Below are positions 1-5,091 of a stretch of 5,091 nucleotides of DNA, in pieces. Position 1 is the first letter of the stretch. Each line of letters opens with the position of its first letter. Source of the DNA: Balneolales bacterium (GTDB lineage: Bacteria; Bacteroidota; Rhodothermia; Balneolales; Natronogracilivirgulaceae); the NCBI GenBank assembly GCA_007127695.1, contig SKYW01000133.1:1-5091 (forward strand). The letters run 5' to 3'. The position numbers and the translations under genes are program-made. Under the pieces are notes generated by a model, which saw nothing but the letters and a program-made list of their open reading frames with translations, ran no database searches and had not been told where the DNA came from.

Positions 1-562
1 GATTGAAGCCGCACAGCAGCAGATTCATGTAAAACACGAACTGCAGCACCAGGAAGGCCTCGTAGCTGGACGGCCGCACATACTCGGCCGCACCCCATGC
101 CATGCCCGCAAAGAGCAGGGATGCCAACGGCCCGGCCAGGGCGATGATCAGCTCTTCCACCGGCCGGACCGGACGCTGTTTCAGTTCGGCCATGCCGCCG
201 AAAAGGTACAGATGGATGCGTTCCAGCGGCAGTTTGACCCACCGTGCCGCCAGTGCGTGTCCATACTCATGGAAAAAGATCGAAAACGTCAGAAAAACCG
301 AAGATGTCACACCCATCGCCCAGTAGATCCACCCGAACTGGGTGTACATGATCTGTGGGAAATAGCGCTCGCTCAGCACCCAGGCCATGAAAATAATGAC
401 CAGCGGAAGCAGCGGGTCAATGGTGATGCGCATCCCGCTGACAGTAACTCCGAATCGCGATAATCCTGTATATGGCTGACTGTGCACGTAAACTATTGCT
501 TGTTGACCGCTCTGTTGCTTGTTGATCGCACTCTGTTGCTTGTTGGCCGGCCGGAACGGCAT
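1..562 (-). CDS. Site-2-protease-like M50 family membrane metalloprotease, 5' part only (runs off the left edge)
   Basis: This is a zinc metalloprotease of the M50/S2P group, which cleaves peptide bonds within or next to the membrane; the substrate is unknown. Translating the minus strand gives a membrane segment (LLPLVIIFMAWVL), then a helix ending in the zinc motif HEYGH (HExxH; + strand 257-271). Next come LYLFGGMAEL and IALAGPLAS, the typical S2P 'GG...AGP' stretch, and a further hydrophobic helix ending MNLLLCGFN at the edge. The third zinc ligand, normally in a later NxxPxxPxDG-type motif, would lie outside the window. The start is uncertain. ATG at 562 is in frame, 58 nt after the stop of the oxidoreductase, with a weak GGGA upstream. 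GTG at 487 and ATG at 433 are alternatives. The stretch RFGVTVSGMRITIDP just upstream of and across 433 resembles the beta-hairpin before TM1 in this family, which argues for a start upstream of 433. From 562 the zinc residues are H98, E99 and H102. It probably shares a transcript with the oxidoreductase. Family assignment is confident; the start is not. Confidence 0.85.
   Translation of the reverse strand, partial: MPFRPANKQQSAINKQQSGQQAIVYVHSQPYTGLSRFGVTVSGMRITIDPLLPLVIIFMAWVLSERYFPQIMYTQFGWIYWAMGVTSSVFLTFSIFFHEYGHALAARWVKLPLERIHLYLFGGMAELKQRPVRPVEELIIALAGPLASLLFAGMAWGAAEYVRPSSYEAFLVLQFVFYMNLLLCGFN
496..545. repeat. Short imperfect tandem repeat, three copies of TTGCTTGTTG
   Basis: The decamer TTGCTTGTTG occurs at 496-505, 515-524 and 536-545, spaced 19 and 21 bp apart. 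The flanks are also similar: CTCTG precedes copies 2 and 3, and a (A/G)(C/T)CG-like stretch follows each copy. Read on the minus strand in the M50 frame, the copies encode NKQQSAI and NKQQSGQ and then a partial QQAI. The array therefore gives a glutamine-rich tail if translation starts at 562, or an untranslated leader if it starts at 487 or 433. Copy spacing is not constant (19 versus 21), so the copy-to-copy change is in phase over the pair but not by a fixed codon-multiple unit. Confidence 0.8.
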
Positions 563-620
563 GCGACATCCCGCCGCACCCGGATCGACTGCTATTGCAT
601 CACATCCGCACCGGATGCTT

Positions 621-2234
621 TCATTTCCTTGAAAACCAACGTTTTTCTTTCCGGATATCCTTCATCACCACCCCGGCGGCATTGTAGCCGGCAGCAGCGA
701 ACACCCCACCTCCCGGATGACACGAGGCACTGGCAAGATACAGATTCCTGACCGGTGTTTTGTACTGGCTGAGTTCGGGGGTGGGACGGAACATGAACAT
801 CTGGTCGATGGTCATCTCCACATGCATCACGTTGCCCTGCAGCAACCCGTGCTTCTCCTCGATATCGACCGGGGACTGGATGTACCAGTCGATGCGCTTG
901 CCCTTCAGGTTCGGGGCGTATTCGGTGGCCACATCGTAGATCTTCTGCGCCTCACGCTCGCGGATGTCCTCCCAGCGGACGCCCCCGGCCAGCTTGTATG
1001 GGTGCCACTGCGCCCACAGATAGAGCAGGTGCTTGCCGGCAGGCGCCAGCGACGGATCGATTTTGGTGAAGGTCATCGCCAATACCGACGGCTTTTCCGG
1101 CGCACGGCCGGCGATATAGTCACCGATGGAAGCGTTCATGTATTCCCGGTTTGGCACCAGCAGCTGCAACCCGTTGTGGATGAACGGGTCGCCCGGACAC
1201 GCCTCATACTGCGGCAGTTCCTCCACCGCGCACCGTATCACCATACCAAACCCGTTGCCCACATTGATGTCGCCGACGCGCTTGTAGAGCGCCGGTGAAA
1301 GATGCTCCGGTCCCACCATATTCAGCATCGTAGTCTTCACATGCGCGTTGGAAACCACCCGGCGGGCAGGCAGTTCGCGTCCCGATGCCAGCCGCACCCC
1401 TATGGCACGCGCGGCATCACCCGTACCGCTTATCATGATCTTTTCGACCGGTTCGTTGCTCAGTACCTCCCCGCCATGCGCTTCGAGCATGCGGATCATC
1501 GCCTGGGTCAGCATCCCGCTCCCCCCTTTCGGACGCTTTCCGCCGCTTTCATGCAGCATGGCCTGCCAACCGACAAAATCGGCCGAGGCGGACTGGTCGG
1601 GGGGTGGACCCGATTGCGCGGCAAACCAGAGCAGCGCCGTCTTGACCGATTCGCTTTCAAAAAACTCCTCCACCACCTGCCCGTAACTGCTTATGATCCG
1701 GCGGATGCCATCGGTCTGCTCCCCCTTTTTGAACATGGATCCACCGCGCCACTGTCCGCCCGACATGGCCCGGAGCAACGCGAATGGCGCCGGCGGGACC
1801 AGGAACGCCGAAAGCACACCCTGGTTAACCCGCTTCCAGTAATCGATGAAATCACGGTAGGCAGCCGCATCCTTCGGCGAGACCTTCGCAATGGATTCCA
1901 TGGTCTGCTCCACAGACCGGTGGAAATGGATCACACCGCCGCCCGGGACCGGGTACGACATGAACGGATCCATTTCGATGTATTCCAGCCCGTATTTTTC
2001 CAGTTCAAGATCGGCAACCACCGGCGTCTGGTGGATCATGAAATGCGCCGAGGAACCCACATCGATCCGGTATCCGTCCGGAGCTTCCGGCGAGTGGAAC
2101 ATCGACTCGGTGCAAACCGCACCACCCAGGGTATCGCGCCGCTCCACGACACACACTTTCTGTCCGGCCCTGGCCAGATAACACGCAGCGGTTAGTCCGT
2201 TATGTCCCGATCCGATTACAATTACGTCATGCAT
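621..2234 (-). CDS. FAD/NAD(P)-dependent oxidoreductase, phytoene desaturase/PYROXD2-like
   Basis: This 537-residue flavoprotein belongs to the amino-oxidase/CrtI superfamily (COG1233 type). The N-terminus is a Rossmann fold: beta-strand DVIVIG, glycine motif G8-S-G-H-N-G13, and E31 at the end of the second strand to bind the ADP ribose. ERRDTLGGA (31-39) follows, as is standard in the family. A second FAD-contacting motif sits near the C-terminus, about residues 498-520 (NLYLASASCHPGGGVFAAAG, then YNAAG). The HPGGGV..AAG form points to the PYROXD2-like branch rather than a classical carotenoid CrtI. The substrate is unknown; a carotenoid or other isoprenoid role is possible but no carotenoid genes are visible here. 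No signal peptide or membrane helix is apparent, so it is probably cytoplasmic or peripheral. The start is well fixed: an in-frame TAA lies seven codons upstream (2253-2255) and ATG 2234 is the only start between. A GGAAG sits almost against the ATG, too close to be a good Shine-Dalgarno. It is transcribed divergently from sppA and lies upstream of the M50 gene. Confidence 0.93.
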   Translation of the reverse strand: MHDVIVIGSGHNGLTAACYLARAGQKVCVVERRDTLGGAVCTESMFHSPEAPDGYRIDVGSSAHFMIHQTPVVADLELEKYGLEYIEMDPFMSYPVPGGGVIHFHRSVEQTMESIAKVSPKDAAAYRDFIDYWKRVNQGVLSAFLVPPAPFALLRAMSGGQWRGGSMFKKGEQTDGIRRIISSYGQVVEEFFESESVKTALLWFAAQSGPPPDQSASADFVGWQAMLHESGGKRPKGGSGMLTQAMIRMLEAHGGEVLSNEPVEKIMISGTGDAARAIGVRLASGRELPARRVVSNAHVKTTMLNMVGPEHLSPALYKRVGDINVGNGFGMVIRCAVEELPQYEACPGDPFIHNGLQLLVPNREYMNASIGDYIAGRAPEKPSVLAMTFTKIDPSLAPAGKHLLYLWAQWHPYKLAGGVRWEDIREREAQKIYDVATEYAPNLKGKRIDWYIQSPVDIEEKHGLLQGNVMHVEMTIDQMFMFRPTPELSQYKTPVRNLYLASASCHPGGGVFAAAGYNAAGVVMKDIRKEKRWFSRK

Positions 2235-2404
2235 TCTTCCGGTATCCGTTAATTAAAATGTAACTTTTCAAGAATAATTCCGTACTACAAAAGGATTCAT
2301 TGTGCTTCGAGGTTCCAATTAAATGATAATTACAATTTATGAGTTTTGTTTGATTCAAAAATTGTAATTTAATCCCTTTAAAAATTCCATCTATATCTCC
2401 GATT
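2235..2404. promoter_or_regulatory. AT-rich divergent intergenic region, likely promoters for both gene pairs
   Basis: These 170 bases separate two divergently read genes and are visibly richer in A/T than the coding sequence on either side, so both transcripts probably start here. For the rightward genes, the best sigma-70-like match I see is TTGTTT (2346-2351), 16 bp, TTTAAT (2368-2373). The -10 matches the consensus at five of six positions and the -35 only weakly. For the leftward genes, the minus-strand sequence TACATTTT (within about 2256-2265) resembles the Bacteroidota -7 element TAnnTTTG, but no well-spaced TTTG upstream partner was found. A TTAATTAA palindrome lies at 2249-2256. No encoded peptide, riboswitch fold or strong ribosome-binding site was recognised. 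The location is inferred from gene layout; the individual promoter elements are tentative. Confidence 0.5.
2328..2369. repeat. Perfect 11-bp inverted repeat with 20-nt spacer (candidate operator)
   Basis: The left arm AATTACAATTT (2328-2338) is the exact reverse complement of the right arm AAATTGTAATT (2359-2369). The arm centres are 31 bp apart, close to three helical turns, so a dimeric or paired regulator could contact both on one DNA face. Each arm itself has the form AATT-N2-AATT, a small near-palindrome. The right arm overlaps the candidate -10 element for sppA. The repeat could also form a long-loop hairpin in RNA, but with only A/T-rich pairs it would be weak, and it is not placed or shaped like a terminator. 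The symmetry is directly visible; a regulatory role is inference, and in AT-rich DNA some chance matches are expected. Confidence 0.5.
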
Positions 2405-4195
2405 ATGGGCTTTCTGAAATCCTTTTTCGCATCGCTTCTGGCGATTTTTGTCTCACTGTTCCTTCTTTTCCTTTTTGTGCTGATCCTTGTCGTCTCCTCC
2501 TCGCGTGAAACCGAGCCTTTTGTCAGGGACGGCACCGTCCTGGAAGTGCGGATGGGCAACACACTGATGGAAAGACCTCCAACCGATCCGTTCAGCATGC
2601 TCTTCATGGACCCGTCCCGGCAACCGGTAACACTGCGCGGCCTGCGTTCCAACCTGGAGAAAGCGGCGGCAGACGACCGGATTGAGGGTGTCTGGTTCAA
2701 AATGAACAACATTTCAGCATCCTGGACAAATCTCATTGCCCTGCGGGACGAAATGATGGCTTTCCGCGAAGAGTCCGGCAAATTCATCTATGTGTCCACC
2801 GACGACATCGGCTTCAACGAACAAAGCTACTTTTTGGCAACAGCAGCCGATTCCATCTTTTCACCGCCCGAAACCTTCTTTGAATTCGACGGATTCTTCA
2901 TCCAGGCCGTCTTTTTCCCGGACCTGCTCGATAAAATCGGAGTGGAAGCCGAGATATTCCGGGCCGGTGACTACAAAAGTGCCGTAGAGCCGTTCTTCCG
3001 CCGTGACCTTTCAGAAGAAAGCGAGGAGCAGCTTCAGTCCATCGTTGACAATGTCGCCGACACGTTTCTTTCGGCCGTGAGTGAACGGACCGGAATGACG
3101 CGCGAAGAACTGGATAACATGATGAACGAAAGCCCCATCCTTACTTCCAAAGGAGCCTACGAAGCCGGCCTGATCGACCTGCTGACCTATCCGGATGATG
3201 TCGAAGACCGTCTTGAAACACGGGTCATTGAAAACGGAAACAAGGAACTCCGCACCATCACCTACCACCGGTACAACCGGGTCAAGAGGTCAACGGCCGG
3301 TGTTGAAAAGCCTGACACCAAAGACAAAATCGCCGTCATACATGCCTCAGGCAACATCATGCCAGAGTTCGACTCCGAATCCTTTTTTCCCGGCACCGAT
3401 GATAACATCACCTACCGCAATTTCAGTGAAAGCCTCGAAGAAGCGCTGGAAGACGACAACGTAAAAGCCATCGTGCTTCGGATCACCAGTCCGGGCGGGG
3501 CCGGCTCCACCTCCGACCTTATCTGGAACAAGGTCCGTGAAGCCGCAAAAGAAAAACCGGTCATCGCCTCCATGGGACCTGTCGCGGCCAGCGGCGGTTA
3601 CTACATAGCCATGGCGGCAGACACCATTGTCGCCTCCACCCAGACCATTACCGGCTCCATCGGTGTCTTCGGCGTAGTGATGAACATGCAGGAGCTGTTC
3701 AATGATAAACTCGGAATCCATTTTGATGCGGTCACGTCGCACGACCAGGCCCTTTGGGTCTCTCCTGACAAACCGATGAGCGAAGCCGCACGCCGTACCT
3801 TCCAGAGCTTTATTGACGAATTCTATGATGTCTTCCTTGAGCGGGTGGCCCTTAGCCGCGACATGACCGTTGACGAGGTCCGGCAGGTCGCCGGCGGACG
3901 CGTCTGGACCGGCAACCAGGCACTGGAAGTGGGTCTTGTGGATGCGATCGGCGAACTGACCACCGCACTGGCCATCGCTGCGGAAAAAGCCGGTATCGAA
4001 GAATATCTTATCGAAACCTATCCAAAACCAAAATCCATCTTCGACCTTTTCTCCGGTTCGGCGCAGGCCCAGGTCCGAAAAATATTCCATCCAAACATAA
4101 AAGAACTGGAATATCTCGACCCAATCATACATATTCTTACCCATGATCCGCGGGCCGTCATCGCACGCATTCCCTTTGATCACAAAATCCACTGA
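2405..4195 (+). CDS. sppA: Signal peptide peptidase SppA, long (67K) form
   Basis: This serine protease digests cleaved signal peptides left in the inner membrane. It is 596 residues, close to the usual size of the double-domain form (E. coli SppA is 618). Residues 5-31 form one very hydrophobic membrane anchor with no lipobox. The rest is an extracytoplasmic pair of related ClpP-like domains. The catalytic dyad is intact: general-base lysine K191 in GDYKSAVEPF (N-terminal domain) and nucleophile S396 in GPVAASGGYY (C-terminal domain), matching K209 and S409 of E. coli. Other family motifs present are the SPGG stretch at 362-365, TGSIGVFGV at 416-424 and GGRVWTG...GLVDAIG at 497-516. The last 45 or so residues extend beyond the conserved core and are aromatic- and histidine-rich. 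The start is well set: an in-frame TGA at 2351-2353 precedes it and ATG 2405 is the first start after it. No Shine-Dalgarno is seen. It probably forms an operon with the following MBL hydrolase. Identification is highly confident. Confidence 0.97.
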   Translation: MGFLKSFFASLLAIFVSLFLLFLFVLILVVSSSRETEPFVRDGTVLEVRMGNTLMERPPTDPFSMLFMDPSRQPVTLRGLRSNLEKAAADDRIEGVWFKMNNISASWTNLIALRDEMMAFREESGKFIYVSTDDIGFNEQSYFLATAADSIFSPPETFFEFDGFFIQAVFFPDLLDKIGVEAEIFRAGDYKSAVEPFFRRDLSEESEEQLQSIVDNVADTFLSAVSERTGMTREELDNMMNESPILTSKGAYEAGLIDLLTYPDDVEDRLETRVIENGNKELRTITYHRYNRVKRSTAGVEKPDTKDKIAVIHASGNIMPEFDSESFFPGTDDNITYRNFSESLEEALEDDNVKAIVLRITSPGGAGSTSDLIWNKVREAAKEKPVIASMGPVAASGGYYIAMAADTIVASTQTITGSIGVFGVVMNMQELFNDKLGIHFDAVTSHDQALWVSPDKPMSEAARRTFQSFIDEFYDVFLERVALSRDMTVDEVRQVAGGRVWTGNQALEVGLVDAIGELTTALAIAAEKAGIEEYLIETYPKPKSIFDLFSGSAQAQVRKIFHPNIKELEYLDPIIHILTHDPRAVIARIPFDHKIH

Positions 4196-4223
4196 CACCA
4201 TCCAAACCATTTCGTTGTAACTT

Positions 4224-5054
4224 ATGGATAGAGGCGATTTCCGGCTGGAACAGCTGAGTGAAGGTATTTTTGAAGTATCGGCGGCAGGCTCCATCCGGAA
4301 AATCAGGGATCATCACAAAAAGGAACCTCCAAGGGAGTCATTCGCCCAAGTCGGGATCGATCCCGTGCTCATAGATACGGGCTCCACCCGAATTCTGCTG
4401 GACTGCGGACTCGGTATGGGGCTGGATCGGAAAGAACCGGATCCGGATACCTCCAACATTGTCACAAATCTGGACATTTTCGGGTACCGGCCCGAAGACA
4501 TCGACATGGTCGTGTTGAGTCATCTTCACTATGACCACGCTGCCGGACTGAGCTTCACTGCAAAAACCGGAGTGGTTTCAGCCACACTGCCCAACGCCAA
4601 AGTCTTCGTCCAGAAAAACGAATGGGAAGCCGCCCTCCGGAGTCTGGAAGAGCCAACCGGCATCAACGGAATGGGTTACGAGCCGGATGACCTCTACCGG
4701 CTGGTCGCCGATGGACGATTTGTATTCCTCGAGGACGAACTGAAAGAGATTTGCAAAGGAATTACGGTGATACGGACAGGCGGACACACACCCGGACACC
4801 AGATTGTGCGCATCCGGCAAAACAATCGCACCATCTATTACTGCGGCGACCTGATTCCGAATGAAACGTATCTGAACCGTTTTGTCGCCGGAAAAATCGA
4901 TACCGATACGGTGAAGGCACGGAAGGCCCGCATGCTCCTGATGCAGCAGGCATGGCGGGATCAGGCAACCCTGCTCTTCTACCACTCCGTTTATCGCAAG
5001 ACCGGGATGCTGGTCCGGGACAAAAACCGCGGGTTTGTGCTCAAAAAAGGGTGA
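4224..5054 (+). CDS. Metallo-beta-lactamase-fold hydrolase, YtnP/AHL-lactonase-like
   Basis: This 276-residue protein is a soluble MBL-fold metal-dependent hydrolase; no signal peptide is visible. The full set of di-metal ligands is present. H100, H102, D104 and H105 lie in SHLHYDHAAG, H188 is in GGHTPGH, D209 is in YYCGDL, and H254 is in LFYHSV. Overall layout resembles the YtnP-type and AHL-lactonase-like branch: PVLIDTGSTRILLDCGLG, a loop leading to 'GYRPEDIDMVVLSH', then NAKVFVQKNEWEAA, and the late HTPGH. YtnP-type enzymes have been described as lactonases that can degrade signalling lactones, but this branch also contains proteins of other or unknown substrate, so the substrate here is not settled. 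It begins 28 nt after sppA stops, with TAA two codons before ATG 4224 in the same frame, so the start is firm. No Shine-Dalgarno is seen. It ends with tandem TGA TGA. Co-transcription with sppA is likely; a shared pathway is not shown. Confidence 0.93.
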   Translation: MDRGDFRLEQLSEGIFEVSAAGSIRKIRDHHKKEPPRESFAQVGIDPVLIDTGSTRILLDCGLGMGLDRKEPDPDTSNIVTNLDIFGYRPEDIDMVVLSHLHYDHAAGLSFTAKTGVVSATLPNAKVFVQKNEWEAALRSLEEPTGINGMGYEPDDLYRLVADGRFVFLEDELKEICKGITVIRTGGHTPGHQIVRIRQNNRTIYYCGDLIPNETYLNRFVAGKIDTDTVKARKARMLLMQQAWRDQATLLFYHSVYRKTGMLVRDKNRGFVLKKG

Positions 5055-5091
5055 TGATTAGACCGGACTGGCCGCATTAACCACAGCGACC

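Noticed and set aside
102..463. Small plus-strand open frames (74 and 83 codons)
   Set aside because: They are antisense to the M50 protease, whose HEYGH and GG/AGP motifs show the minus strand is the coding one.
545..552. GGCCGGCC palindrome between the oxidoreductase and the M50 core, considered as a terminator stem
   Set aside because: It is an 8-bp self-complementary sequence without a loop or a T-tract, lies inside the probable M50 frame, and is common in GC-rich DNA.
1302..2195. 297-codon open frame on the plus strand, with another of 193 codons at 717-1298
   Set aside because: Both lie antisense to the oxidoreductase, which has clear FAD motifs. Their translations are rich in H and R with no recognisable motif, as expected of a mirror frame in GC-rich coding DNA.
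2227..2787. 186-codon minus-strand open frame crossing the intergenic region and the 5' end of sppA
   Set aside because: It overlaps the well-supported sppA, spans the AT-rich promoter region, and has a low-complexity K/R/S-rich translation without motifs.
3347..4294. 315-codon open frame on the minus strand
   Set aside because: It is antisense to sppA and the start of the MBL gene, which are both supported by catalytic motifs; its translation resembles no family I know.
5055..5091. Possible end of a convergent minus-strand gene: TAA at 5060-5058 with nine or ten open codons (reading AVVNAASPV) up to the right edge
   Set aside because: Only about 30 bases are visible, far too few to separate a real C-terminus from chance. 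The plus-strand ATG at 5054 overlapping the MBL stop ends after eight codons.

Overview
This 5,091-bp window is compact, ordinary-looking bacterial chromosome with four protein genes in two divergent pairs. The genes are moderately GC-rich, and one visibly AT-rich spacer lies between the pairs. None of the genes has a well-placed, strong Shine-Dalgarno sequence, and the central spacer is A/T-rich. Together with the style of the proteins, this suggests a member of the Bacteroidota/Balneolota/Rhodothermota (FCB) group. That placement is an inference, not a demonstrated assignment. I saw no RNA gene, insertion sequence, CRISPR array, phage gene or integration site.

Left half, minus strand (read right to left from about 2234 to 1): a 537-residue FAD/NAD(P)-binding oxidoreductase of the phytoene-desaturase/PYROXD2 type. 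After a short gap comes the 5' part of a site-2-protease-like (M50) membrane metalloprotease that runs off the left edge. The M50 gene carries an in-frame short tandem repeat at its 5' end, so its true start is uncertain (562, 487 or 433).

Centre (2235-2404): an AT-rich divergent intergenic region. It holds a perfect 11-bp inverted repeat with a 20-nt spacer, overlapping the likely promoter area of the rightward genes.

Right half, plus strand: a long-form (67K-type) signal peptide peptidase SppA with an N-terminal membrane anchor and both catalytic residues. It is followed after 28 nt by an intact YtnP/AHL-lactonase-like metallo-beta-lactamase-fold hydrolase. The two are probably co-transcribed. 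The last 37 bases hold no feature that can be assigned.

The functional link between the genes is loose. Two membrane proteases (SppA and M50) flank an oxidoreductase, and a soluble MBL hydrolase trails SppA. I found no convincing new defence, mobile or biosynthetic system. The points most worth a second look are the repeat-encoded N-terminus of the M50 protease and the inverted repeat in the divergent promoter region.
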